Positions 51,682 through 61,600 of a stretch of 64,000 nucleotides of DNA are shown here, piece by piece. The notes below the pieces were generated by a model that saw nothing but the letters and a program-made list of their open reading frames with translations, was not told the origin of the DNA and did no database searches. The first letter of the stretch is position 1. Every line of letters starts with the position of its first letter. Source of the stretch: CBFHMJ01 sp965656875 (GTDB lineage Bacteria > Pseudomonadota > Gammaproteobacteria > Enterobacterales > Alteromonadaceae); assembly GCA_965656875.1 (NCBI GenBank), contig CBFHMJ010000033.1, forward strand, positions 132,017 to 196,016. The letters run 5' to 3'. Both the position numbers and the translations under genes were made by a program.

Positions 51682-52371
51682 ATGCATATTTTAATCATTG
51701 AAGACGATGCAGAAATTGCACGATTAACCGCGATGTATTTACAAAGTGATGGTTATCAGACCAGTATCATTGATGATGGAAATAAGGCAGTCTCGGCCAT
51801 TAAGACGCTCTCCCCGGACCTGGTATTGCTGGATTTAATGTTGCCGGGTGCTGATGGTTTTACTATTTGCCAACAAGCACGAACATTCTATCGCGGCCCC
51901 ATTCTGGTATTAACCGCTCGTGAAGATGATATGAGCGAAGTCAGCCTGTTAAAACTGGGGGCGGATGATTACGTCAGAAAACCCGTTAAGCCCCACATTT
52001 TATCGGCCAGAATTGAAGCCCTGCAACGACGTATCAAACCAAAAACCAGTGATGCGTCAGTGGACACAGCGATTGAATCATCAGGCCAGATCACACTGGA
52101 TGAACAACGACTAACCGCAATACTTAACGGTGCTGTGATTCAACTCACGTCGGCTGAATTTGATTTACTCTCTGTGCTGGTGCAACACGCAGGAACGCCG
52201 GTTTCTCGGGAAATGTGCATCCAGCAGCTACGCGGGATTGATTACGATGTCACCGACCGTTCTATTGATATGCGGATCTCTGGTTTGCGTAAAAAACTCG
52301 GTGACACCAAAGCGCCATATCAGCGTATCCAAACCATTCGTCACAAAGGGTATTTATTGATCAATGAATAA
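51682..52371 (+). CDS. OmpR-family response regulator (RstA-like)
   Basis: A 229-residue regulator. The receiver domain has the acidic pair near D8-D9, phosphoacceptor D51 in LLDLMLPG, and Lys in YVRKPVKP. The winged helix (about 130-226) ends RKKLGDT...QTIRHKGYLLI. It is clearly related to the regulator at 3141-3836. The ATG at 51682 follows CAGGA; a GTG one codon earlier is in frame. Its 3' end overlaps the kinase gene by 8 bp, so both are cotranscribed and coupled. It is divergent from an exported lipoprotein gene across the direct-repeat array. Confidence 0.92.
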   Translation: MHILIIEDDAEIARLTAMYLQSDGYQTSIIDDGNKAVSAIKTLSPDLVLLDLMLPGADGFTICQQARTFYRGPILVLTAREDDMSEVSLLKLGADDYVRKPVKPHILSARIEALQRRIKPKTSDASVDTAIESSGQITLDEQRLTAILNGAVIQLTSAEFDLLSVLVQHAGTPVSREMCIQQLRGIDYDVTDRSIDMRISGLRKKLGDTKAPYQRIQTIRHKGYLLINE

Positions 52372-53794
52372 CATCATCCCGCCTTATTTCACCCGTTTAT
52401 ATAGTTTGTTGTTTTTTGCCGTATTTGCGAGTGCCTTGACGACGTTTGTGTTGGTGAGCCGTTGGGAGAGCGTCGATGCAGTTGATGATTTCAATGGCGA
52501 TGTAATGGCCGTTTATCAACAACTTGAGCAAATCCGTGGGCAACGAGAGCAATCAGTTGATGTCTTTTATCGCCAGGTGGAAAGTTTTGTGATGCCGTTT
52601 AATCTCAAAGTCGTGCATCAGGCTTCACCGGATTGCTTGCAGTGTGAGTATCTCGCTACTATCGATCAAACCCGAATATATGCCATGTTGCAACCATTCG
52701 ACGATGGGCATTCTGATGGAGAAATCCAGGATGAAGATGCTCTAACTGAGCTGGAAGAAATCGGTATGTTAGCGCTTGTCGCGCTGGATACCGGGTTATA
52801 TCTACAGGTCAGTGATCTCGAGGAAAACGACGATTTTACAGGTCACGACCCAGGTCCGGATGTTGAAGCGTTTCAAATGCCGATGTTGCTTGCTGTCATT
52901 TGTGTAGCGATTGGTATGGTGTTGTTAATTCCACTGCGACAATTACAGCGCGATATCACGGTTTTATCTCGGGTTAGCAGTGCATTTGGTCAGGGCGAAC
53001 TGACCGCCCGGGCGATTGACATTAATCGTCCGCCGTTGCAAACGCTGGCGTCAGCGTTTAATCAGATGGCCGATGGGCTGGCGACTCGTATTAATGAATC
53101 TCAGGTCTTTGCTCAGGCGGTTCCTCATGAGTTGCGCACGCCGTTGAGTCGTATTCAACTGGCAACCGGATTGCTCCGAAAACAATCGTTGAATGAGCAA
53201 AGTTCAGAACTGGTAGACGACATCGACCGCTATATCGAAGACATCGATGCTCTCTGTTCAGATGTCATTCAACTATCTTCTCTCAATGATCCCGCCAAAA
53301 AAGGGGAAGTGGTGTTAACCGATGTCGGGCAATTTGTACGCAGTCGGCTAGCGGCATTACCAGAAACCCGGCATCACGCCGTGACAGTGACTATCGCCGA
53401 TGACTTGTCAGTCTCAACCATTCCACTGAATCTGCGACTAATCATCGATAACCTGATTAAAAATGCCTGTTGTTACGGACGACACGCCGTGCATATATCC
53501 GCTGAAAAATTATCTGACACTTCTGATCATCCCAATACTAACCACTCAGCGCCTGTCCGCTGGATGCTTACCATTGAAGATGATGGCCCGGGTATTCCTG
53601 TTGAAAAGCGTGCCGATATCTTTCTCCCTTATGCCCGACTTGATGACAGTCGTTCCCGCCGCACCGGTGGACTTGGATTAGGGCTGGCGATTGTTGAGCG
53701 TTCAGTAAAACAACTGGGCGGCGAAATTGGCGTTACTGAAGGTCGTTCTGGTGGTGCCAGATTTTGGGTGAGGTTTGATATCCAGGATTTGTAA
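52364..53794 (+). CDS. Sensor histidine kinase (RstB-like)
   Basis: A 476-residue membrane kinase paired with the preceding regulator. Helix 1 is at about 13-32, the periplasmic sensor at about 33-172, helix 2 at about 173-191, and a HAMP-like linker at about 192-245. The phosphoacceptor is His255 in VPHELRTPLSRIQ. The ATPase domain has an N box (IIDNLIKNACCYG), G1 (IEDDGPGIP), F box (FLPYARLD) and G2 (GLGLGLAI). The sensor region contains a CLQC pair (Cys91, Cys94) and is very acidic (for example EDALTELEEIG), which could mean redox or metal sensing. The stimulus is unknown. Confidence 0.9.
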   Translation: MNNIIPPYFTRLYSLLFFAVFASALTTFVLVSRWESVDAVDDFNGDVMAVYQQLEQIRGQREQSVDVFYRQVESFVMPFNLKVVHQASPDCLQCEYLATIDQTRIYAMLQPFDDGHSDGEIQDEDALTELEEIGMLALVALDTGLYLQVSDLEENDDFTGHDPGPDVEAFQMPMLLAVICVAIGMVLLIPLRQLQRDITVLSRVSSAFGQGELTARAIDINRPPLQTLASAFNQMADGLATRINESQVFAQAVPHELRTPLSRIQLATGLLRKQSLNEQSSELVDDIDRYIEDIDALCSDVIQLSSLNDPAKKGEVVLTDVGQFVRSRLAALPETRHHAVTVTIADDLSVSTIPLNLRLIIDNLIKNACCYGRHAVHISAEKLSDTSDHPNTNHSAPVRWMLTIEDDGPGIPVEKRADIFLPYARLDDSRSRRTGGLGLGLAIVERSVKQLGGEIGVTEGRSGGARFWVRFDIQDL

Positions 53795-54378
53795 CCGGAA
53801 AAGTCGTAACAAACCAGTGGCCCTACATCAGTTGAACAATTCAATCCGAGTAACACTTCTATCCTTTAGAACCCCCGTTCCAACCAACACCTTCCAAATT
53901 CAAAAAGATAGATGATGCATTAAATTGCACGTTTATAACCGCTGGATAGCAGCTTAAAAGTGTTCCATATGCAAGTGACTCGTTGTGTCAGATGAAAGCA
54001 GAGCGCAAGCGTATAGCAGAAAGTTATTCATAGAATTTAACTTATAGCTTCCTTCTACTCTGAAAGTGAGAAATTATCCCGGTTCTAAATTCGGAAATAT
54101 GCATATCAGGTATAAATGTTAATCTAAAATAAAATTTAATTAACACTTTACATGTACCTGAATTGCTGGATAATGCCTCGGGCCTTTACGGGGAACTATG
54201 AAGTAAATCCGGTGCATTATAAAGCGAGTTGTCATCTCAATTTAATTTACTCAATACCAGATTCAATCTTGATTCATTGAGACCTTCATAGTTGTTTTTG
54301 ATAAGTAAAGACAGGCGTTTCACTGTGTGAATAATCGTTAAGTAAGACTAAGAATGTCGCTATCGAAGAGAAACTTAG
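53795..54378. other. Intergenic region, nothing recognised
   Basis: About 580 bp between the kinase gene and the three-gene membrane/XRE operon. It becomes AT-rich towards the right. No gene, terminator with a clear T tract, or repeat was identified. The promoter of the downstream operon is expected near its right end. Confidence 0.4.
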
Positions 54379-54915
54379 ATGAACTTTTTATCAAATCACG
54401 AAATGTTTGCCATTTTCAATGGCTTACTTTTTATAGGTACGATTTCTATTTTAATCTGGTTTAAAGAACGAACGAGTGAAGTTATAACAACTGTTATACA
54501 TTGCTTTAGCATCATTTCTATGGACTGGATGAGTTTTTATTTGGATGTTCTATATGGTCAGAGTCCAGATTTGGTTCGATTTATATGGTTTCCAATATGG
54601 GGTTATATGAGCGGTTTAGCAATAATGACGATTATTCTGGCCCATTCGCTAGCCGGACTGAAATTTTCCAAATATATGTTGCATCTTACCTCCTTATATT
54701 TACTTTCAATTTTAGTTAATTTCATTGCTCATATCTGTCGATTCATGATCGATTTACCTGCCTTTAATGAACATATCTACTCCCCTGCGATACTGGTTCT
54801 GAACTCAATTATTTTTACTATCGTTATTTTCAAAATTATTCAAACTCATTGGAACCTCCGTTACTCAATGGTCTACAAATTACACGCTCTGGCGGGTAAA
54901 GGAGAATTAAAATGA
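54379..54915 (+). CDS. Polytopic membrane protein of a three-gene XRE operon
   Basis: A 178-residue protein with about five predicted membrane helices (roughly 10-28, 35-58, 68-90, 98-120 and 133-154). No known motif is apparent. It is the first of three genes whose ends overlap or abut (4-bp overlap with the next). Codon usage and flanking DNA are AT-richer than in the two-component genes to the left. The operon ends with a predicted XRE-type regulator, a layout seen in toxin, defence and mobile-element-borne modules, but no function is established. Confidence 0.6.
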   Translation: MNFLSNHEMFAIFNGLLFIGTISILIWFKERTSEVITTVIHCFSIISMDWMSFYLDVLYGQSPDLVRFIWFPIWGYMSGLAIMTIILAHSLAGLKFSKYMLHLTSLYLLSILVNFIAHICRFMIDLPAFNEHIYSPAILVLNSIIFTIVIFKIIQTHWNLRYSMVYKLHALAGKGELK

Positions 54916-55364
54916 ACGCGACGAATACCACAATAGCTTTTGTCCTGTTGCTCCTGTTTATGGCTTACCAATGTTGGTACTGGTATCAATACCACAAAGC
55001 AATGACCTATATTTACAGCCAGCCGAATATCGACATTGAAAAACTTCACGCAGCGAATGATCCTGAATTTTCACCGATATTATTTGGTGACATTAAAGAG
55101 TTTGATGTTTGCGGTAAAACGCTTCATGAGGCAATTCAGGAAGTTGAGCGGTATTACAGTAATTTGATTCTTCCCTCGGTTCGTATCTTTCTAACACAAA
55201 AAGCGCTGGCCTCTTACATCTCACGAGGCGAACACATGCAGATTATTCTGAATGGTATAAAACATATGGACCAGGCAAGAGCCAGAGTGTTACGCAAATA
55301 CTCACCTGAAGAGGTGCTTGCATGGCGGAACCAACAAAAGCAATATCCGGTCGAGGAGTTGTAA
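54912..55364 (+). CDS. Membrane-anchored hypothetical protein of the XRE operon
   Basis: A 150-residue protein with one N-terminal helix (about 8-25) followed by a Tyr/Trp-rich juxtamembrane part (YQCWYWYQYHK) and a soluble helical domain (about 45-150). There is no recognisable family. It overlaps the preceding gene by 4 bp and the next start by 1 bp (TAATG), so the three are translationally coupled. The soluble part is likely cytoplasmic if the helix is a signal anchor with the usual positive-inside bias, but orientation is uncertain. Confidence 0.6.
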   Translation: MNATNTTIAFVLLLLFMAYQCWYWYQYHKAMTYIYSQPNIDIEKLHAANDPEFSPILFGDIKEFDVCGKTLHEAIQEVERYYSNLILPSVRIFLTQKALASYISRGEHMQIILNGIKHMDQARARVLRKYSPEEVLAWRNQQKQYPVEEL

Positions 55365-55975
55365 TGGAACGGTCTCATTATGCCAAACCACTTGATGACT
55401 TCCACGGCGATACCATTCGTGCAACAGTCAGCCGAAATTTAAGAGAACTTTTAAAGGCCCACGGTATAAGCCAGGTGCAACTACACAGAGCCGTGGTTGC
55501 ATCTGCTGTTGATGAACAGGCAAAACTATCACTTCGAGCGATAAAAAATTACCTGGCGGTGGAACCCATTCAATCTTCAACCAATCCTTCCATTAATACG
55601 CTGCAAGAAATAGCAAGAGGACTTCGGTTTCTTGGCCTGGATGTAACGGAAGCATGGATCGTGTGCAGACATGATTATCAAGTACTTCATGCACTCAATA
55701 CCTCAAATCAACTAAGTTCAACGTTAGAATTAAAACACTATATTCATACTTTTATTGAATCGTTAGAACAACTTACACCTGAACATATTCTTATCAATTC
55801 GCCAGGACGAGACGATGTGGCTTACCAGGGGGCATTAATTGACATCGTATCCAAACATATAACCGCAGTGTTTAATCCTGATTATTCTGTAGCTGCGATT
55901 ACTCTGGTGTTAGAAATATTACAAGAGCGAAAGGTTGAACAGCCTGCTAATAACGGGCGAAAAAAGCTGGGATAA
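55364..55975 (+). CDS. XRE-type helix-turn-helix protein
   Basis: A 203-residue protein whose N-terminal part (about 20-95) fits an XRE/Cro-like fold: NLRELLKAHGISQVQLHRAV, a variable linker, then SLRAIKNYL and SINTLQEIARGLRFLGL. The C-terminal half (about 100-190) is helical and unrecognised and could be a sensing or oligomerisation domain. The ATG at 55364 overlaps the preceding stop, with GAGGAG six bases upstream; a longer frame from 55322 is inside the previous gene and unlikely. It probably regulates its own operon. Confidence 0.7.
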   Translation: MERSHYAKPLDDFHGDTIRATVSRNLRELLKAHGISQVQLHRAVVASAVDEQAKLSLRAIKNYLAVEPIQSSTNPSINTLQEIARGLRFLGLDVTEAWIVCRHDYQVLHALNTSNQLSSTLELKHYIHTFIESLEQLTPEHILINSPGRDDVAYQGALIDIVSKHITAVFNPDYSVAAITLVLEILQERKVEQPANNGRKKLG

Positions 55976-55981
55976 AAAAAT

Positions 55982-56196
55982 TAATCCCGGCTTAGTAGGG
56001 AAGGCCGCTTTTGTCTTCAGGAAGAAGTAGTCAGTATCCCGGTAGTCTTAACCCATCTGCTTGATGAGTTCTATCTTGTTGTTAATCCCTTCCGGCATAC
56101 TAGTATTTGCGAACGTTGCTGGCGCGAGGATCTCATGTAAGTAAGGCGTTGATTTTCTGATGAAGTTCATAATAGCGCTCACCAAAATAGCGTGAA
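55982..56196 (-). pseudogene. ISL3-like transposase remnant
   Basis: Reading the minus strand gives FIRKSTPYLHEILAPATF, then MPEGINNKIELIKQMG, an in-frame TAA, then DYRDTDYFFLKTKAAFP. The EGINNKI...LIK...YRDxxYFFLKI pattern is the C-terminal end of ISL3-type transposases, where the glutamate of the DDE triad lies in EG(I/T)NNK. Only about 60-70 residues remain, an internal stop is present, and no inverted repeats were found. It is a dead fragment next to the XRE operon and shows past insertion-sequence activity here. Confidence 0.65.
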
Positions 56197-56349
56197 AAAT
56201 GAATAGATCGGTACTTTCAATCTACAACTGTTTGATTATTTGCAGCATTGAATGTTCACTTGTAAATTAATGGTGTCATATTTATTGAAATTGGAGACAA
56301 ACATCCCTACATTAGCCACGCGAATTAACTTAATAAGGAACTATAAATA

Positions 56350-58452
56350 ATGATCAGATCGATCGTCATACCTTTAATACTGCTACTTTCTGCAAATTTG
56401 GTTTTGGCTCACGAGCCAAATCAACCAATTAAGCCATCAGAATCATTGAGCGGCAGGCCATTGTTGTTTGAGAACATTGAAGTACTGGATAAAAACGTGT
56501 TGGATAAGGATAGTGTGGAACGTGGACTAGTATCGACACACACCTTAACCGTCAATCAAGATGCAGTTGAAATTCTCATCCAGCAGATCCAACGCCTAAT
56601 TGATAGTGCCACAGAAACACGAGTGCTCAATATGGCGGTGTTTAGAAAAGATTTTCCCATTCTGGATATTGATTTGGATATTCCAGACTTAGGTATCTTT
56701 TCTGATGTGGAAATAGCACGTGTAGCACGATTTGGAGATGAACCCGATTCATTTACCTATCACACATCTGTTTATCTCAACAGCTATCAAAAAACTGCAA
56801 CTATTCATATTAGAAACAACGACGTCTATTTTAGCTTTGATGGAAAAGCCTTTAATCACCTTATTTTCATTGATAATGGTATCCACTTAAAAACTAAACA
56901 GAAACGTCTTGAAGGCATACCTAACACAAATGATGTTATCACGCCAAAACTTGATTTTGACCCACTCACCGGAATAGATATTACGCTGAATACACACCCA
57001 AACAAGCTACCGACTACTCGGAATCCAGACTTTTATAATGTTTTGTTTTTATATGAACCCGAAATTAAAGCCACAATTGCTAAGGACAAAGCCAGAGATG
57101 CCATTGGCAAATTCATCGACCTTTTAATCGGAACTTCAAATGAAATCACTGCAGCACCAAAATTATTAGAAGTCCTTCCATATTCCTACCCAGTCTGCCA
57201 GGAAATGGAGGAGCCAGTAGAAGACATAATATGCACTAAAGATACGCCCTTTAGTACTATTTTAACTAAGTTAAAAGACGATACATCGTTGTTAAAGTTA
57301 AGACGGGATAAGAACGCAGATTTGGTGATTTTACTTAGAAGTAAATCCGAACCACTCGGTGGTAATAAATTTACAAAAGGCCTTGCATATAGAAAATATA
57401 CAACCAGATCCAGCGAATATACTCATGGCTACGGTGTTGCCATTCTAGAAGAAAACGTTATCGCCCACGAACTGGCACACTTAGCTGGAGCTGGCCATTC
57501 ACTATATAATTCAGTGCCAGGAACCGGCTCTGCGGCCGCAGTCGTGGCTGAATTCAACCATACCAGCGGCTGTAGTATTCCACACAAGCACGGTTATTAT
57601 ACATTTATGGCTTACCCACATGTTTGTGACGCAAAATACGAAGCAGAATATCCCAGGGCCTGCACAATACAGTATCCAGGATGCTTTAAAATCAATCGAT
57701 TTTCAGAGCCTGTTTCAGTACAGGTAGATATAGATACACCGGAACAGGTTTTTATTGGCACTGCCACACAAAATAACGCTGCAAATATCGCTATCTTGTC
57801 GCCATCTATCGTTAACTATGCAGAATCTATCCCCAAAAACCTCGAACCCAAGCCCGTTATCAATAAAATCTCCGGCAATAATAAAGTCTGGCAAGAACAA
57901 TGTTTTAATGCGGTGGGAACGACTGATCCGGAGGATAACCTGAAGCACTTCGATTGGCAGGTGTATCAGGGTGGTAGTTATAAAGCGTCAAAAATTACCA
58001 AATCACTCACCGAGCCATTTTGCTACACGCCGGATGCCCACCGACTCTATGATGTAAAAATGACGGCCTTTGATACTGGGAACTTATACAAGCAAACGGT
58101 GTACGGTTTGCAAGCAGTGACACCCGCCGCCAGAATCACCCATTTGTTCTCAGATTTAGGAAAGGTGTATATCAGTTACGGTGTTGAAGGCAATATTCAG
58201 CCGCCAGCAAACGTTACCTACAAAATCTTTGAAATGAACAAATCCAGCAGTAAACCGATTTGGGATGCTGGTACGCAAACCTCGGCTACAACAGAAGATT
58301 TTTATCGAACCTTCAATATCGGCGATACCTTTGCTTATAAAGTTCGCGTCTGTCCTTCGCCGTTTACCTGCGGACCAGCATCGGCTGAACGACAAGTGAA
58401 AGTTGAACTCAATAATCAAACCGGCCAACCCGTCATTCCTTACCGTTACTAA
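56350..58452 (+). CDS. Secreted zinc metalloprotease (reprolysin-like)
   Basis: A 700-residue exported protein with a signal peptide (about 1-20, ending VLA). An N-terminal propeptide-like region (about 40-200) is followed by a metalloprotease domain with the extended zinc site HELAHLAGAGH (His373, Glu374, His377, His383) and a Met-turn candidate (YTFMAYPHVC) about 40 residues on. A beta-sandwich region (about 500-600) and a fibronectin-III-like end (about 600-690) follow, with several paired cysteines. It lacks the GlyGly-CTERM tail of the other metalloprotease. It is a single gene, and no TGTA triplet was seen upstream. Sequence similarity to the protease at 29195 seems limited to the zinc site. 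Confidence 0.85.
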   Translation: MIRSIVIPLILLLSANLVLAHEPNQPIKPSESLSGRPLLFENIEVLDKNVLDKDSVERGLVSTHTLTVNQDAVEILIQQIQRLIDSATETRVLNMAVFRKDFPILDIDLDIPDLGIFSDVEIARVARFGDEPDSFTYHTSVYLNSYQKTATIHIRNNDVYFSFDGKAFNHLIFIDNGIHLKTKQKRLEGIPNTNDVITPKLDFDPLTGIDITLNTHPNKLPTTRNPDFYNVLFLYEPEIKATIAKDKARDAIGKFIDLLIGTSNEITAAPKLLEVLPYSYPVCQEMEEPVEDIICTKDTPFSTILTKLKDDTSLLKLRRDKNADLVILLRSKSEPLGGNKFTKGLAYRKYTTRSSEYTHGYGVAILEENVIAHELAHLAGAGHSLYNSVPGTGSAAAVVAEFNHTSGCSIPHKHGYYTFMAYPHVCDAKYEAEYPRACTIQYPGCFKINRFSEPVSVQVDIDTPEQVFIGTATQNNAANIAILSPSIVNYAESIPKNLEPKPVINKISGNNKVWQEQCFNAVGTTDPEDNLKHFDWQVYQGGSYKASKITKSLTEPFCYTPDAHRLYDVKMTAFDTGNLYKQTVYGLQAVTPAARITHLFSDLGKVYISYGVEGNIQPPANVTYKIFEMNKSSSKPIWDAGTQTSATTEDFYRTFNIGDTFAYKVRVCPSPFTCGPASAERQVKVELNNQTGQPVIPYRY

Positions 58453-58560
58453 AACATCCTTTTCTTAATGTATTTTATGGGGTACCTCCCAGGGTTTATC
58501 ATATTCGCCGGGTACCTAAATGGGGTATTTCAGGGGGCGTACTTTCGCAAATAGCTTTTT

Positions 58561-58586
58561 AAAAAAAGGGGCACATCATGTGCCCC
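58561..58586 (-). terminator. Intrinsic terminator of the RND pump operon
   Basis: A perfect 9-bp stem (ggggcacat/atgtgcccc) has a single-nucleotide loop as written and would open slightly in RNA. On the minus strand it is followed by seven T. It lies 38 bp past the stop of the pump gene. Confidence 0.8.
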
Positions 58587-58623
58587 AAAGTGCGCAATAG
58601 CGCGGGAGTATCAGAGGGATAAT

Positions 58624-61600
58624 TTATGCGTTAACCGTTGCTTTTGACTCATGTGTTGTAACGGTTTTATCGACAGTGTGTGTCTGCTCTGTTGTGGGTG
58701 ATTTACGATTAAACTTTTCTACCAGCACAAAGAACAAAGGTACGAAGAAAATACCCAGAATAGTTGCTGACAGCATGCCGCCTAAAACCCCGGTGCCAAT
58801 CGCGTTCTGACTACCAGAACCCGCACCGTTACTGAGTGCCAGTGGCAATACACCAAAGCCAAAGGCCAGGGATGTCATCAGGATAGGACGTAAACGCATT
58901 TTCGCGGCTTTAACTGTAGCGTCGAATAATGGCGTGCCTTGTTCGTACAGGTCTTTCGCAAATTCCACAATCAAAATGGCATTTTTTGCAGACAATCCGA
59001 CGATGGTTAACAGGCCAACCTGAAAGTAGATATCACTTGGCATACTGCGAAGCGTTGCCGCCAGCAAGGTGCCCATTACACCCAGTGGAACCACCAACAT
59101 AACTGACAGTGGAATCGACCAGCTTTCATAAAGTGCTGCAAGACATAAAAAGACTACCAGCAATGACAATGCGTACAGCAACAAGGTCTGTTGACCTGAT
59201 GCCAGTTCTTCATAAGAAAGCCCGGTCCATTCCAGATTGAAGCCTGGAGGCAGGAAGCCCGACAAATTTTCCATCACGTCAATTGCCTGACCTGTGGTCC
59301 AGCCTGGTGCATTTTCACCGAGTAACTCGACGGCAGGTACACCGTTGTAACGTTCAAGTTTCGGTGATGCTAATTCCCAGCGAATACTGGCAAAAGATGA
59401 GAACGGCACCATCTCGCCAAACTTATTACGAACTGTCCAACTTTCCAGGTCATCCGGCGACTGACGGAATTTGGCATCAGACTGTAGATAGACCTTTTTC
59501 ACCTTGCCCTGATTAATAAAGTCATCAACATACGTACTACCCCAGGCCGCAGACAAAGACTGATTAACGTCGGCCAGTGACAGACCAAGCGATCCGGCTT
59601 TTTCGCGATCGACATCAATGCGTAACACTGGCGCACGTTCCTGACCATTCGGGCGAACGACTGCCAAAGCAGGCTCGGTTTGTGACATGCCTAACATTTG
59701 ATTTCTGGCGTCATACAAGGCATCACGACCGTTTGCGCCGACATCCTGCAAGAACACATCAAAACCTTTAGCGTTGCCGAGTTCAGCAACGGCTGGAGGG
59801 CCGAAAGCGACAACCCAGGCGTCTTTAATCTGGAAGAACAGCTGGTTGGCTCGACCCACGATGGCATCAGAAGACATGTCAGGTGTTGGTCGTTGTTCCC
59901 AGTCTTTCAGGCTGATGAATGCAGAAGCGGTGTTTTGTCCTGTGCCTGAGAAGTTAAAGCCAAGAACGGTGACTAAATCCTGAATAGAGTCGCCTTCATT
60001 ATTCAGGAAATATTCTTCCATTGACTCGATATGCTTCATGGTTTCGGCTTGCGTCGCACCGGGCGGTAACATGATCTGCGCCATTAACTGACCCTGATCT
60101 TCATCAGGTAGGAAGCCAGTCGGCGTCGTCAGATACAAGTAGCTGGTGCCGCCAATTAATACGCCATAAATAATCATGAAGCGAACAGGGCGTTTCATCA
60201 AACCTTGAATATTGTTGCCGTAACCTTGAGTAAAACGGTCGAACACCCGATTAAACCAGGCGAAGAACCCTCGTTGAGATTTATGCTCAACGTCTTGCTT
60301 GCGCAACAATGTGGCACAAAGCGCTGGCGACAGAATGACCGCGACGACAACAGACAACACCATAGCCGCAACGATAGTGACAGAGAACTGACGATAGATA
60401 ACACCGGCCGAACCAGAGAAAAACGCCATTGGGATAAAGACGGCTGACAAGACCAGCGCGATACCCACCAGAGCGCCGGTGATTTGTTTCATCGATTTTA
60501 GTGTGGCTTCTTTGGCGGAAAGTTTCTCTTCATGCATCACACGTTCGACGTTTTCAACGACGACGATAGCGTCATCCACCAGCAGACCAATCGCCAGGAC
60601 CATCGCAAACAAGGTGAGTGTGTTGATGGAATAACCGAATAGTGACAGCACAGCAAATGTGCCGAGTAACACGACGGGAACGGCAATGGTTGGAATCAGC
60701 GTTGCACGGAAATTCTGTAAGAACAGATACATCACCAGGAAGACCAGAATAATGGCTTCGACCAGGGTTTTCAGCACGTTATAAATGGAGATTCGAACAA
60801 ACGGCGTTGAATCAAAAGCGACGAAAGCGCGCATGCCTTGCGGAAAGGTCGGTGCCAGTTCGTCCAGCTTCGCCTGAATACGCTCTGCGGTGTTTAATGC
60901 ATTCGCATTGGTGGCCAGTTTCACGGCAAGTCCGGCAGCTGGTTTACCATTATGACGGGCAAACTGCTCGTAGCTTTCACTGCCAATTTCAATTGTAGCT
61001 ACGTCACGTAATCGAACGGATGCCCCTGACGTGTCGTTGATCAGAAAGATGGCACCGAAATCGTCCGGTGTTCGTAATCTGTTTTGTAGATTTACCGTGA
61101 CATTAAGCGGTTGATCTGAAATAGCCGGGGCTGCACCCAGTTGTCCGGCTGCTACTTCAGCGTTTTCAGCACGAATTGCATTGGTGACATCACCCGGTGT
61201 CAGGCCATACTGGCGAAGTTTAAACGGATCAATCCAGACACGCATGGCGTATTGAGAACCAAACAGAATGACATCACCAACCCCTTCAACACGGCTGATT
61301 TGATCTTCAATCCGCGACACCATGTAGTCTTCCAGATCGACCGCAGACATGCTGCCGTCTTCAGAGACAAACATGACAACCTGCATAAAGTTCATCACGG
61401 CTTTGGCGACTTTTACCCCCTGGCGCTGAACTTGTTCAGGCAACAAAGGTGTGGCAAGTTGCAGTTTGTTTTGCACTTGCATTTGTGCAATGTCCGGGTC
61501 GGTTCCTGCTGCAAACGTTAGCGTGATTGTTGATGTGCCGATGCCTTCACTACTGGATTTCATGTACATCAGATTATCGAGCCCTTTCATTCTGGTTTCG

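Noticed and set aside
58490..58540. Two gggtacct words and G-rich runs after the metalloprotease gene, considered as a repetitive extragenic element
   Set aside because: No stable palindrome and no other copies seen in the window.
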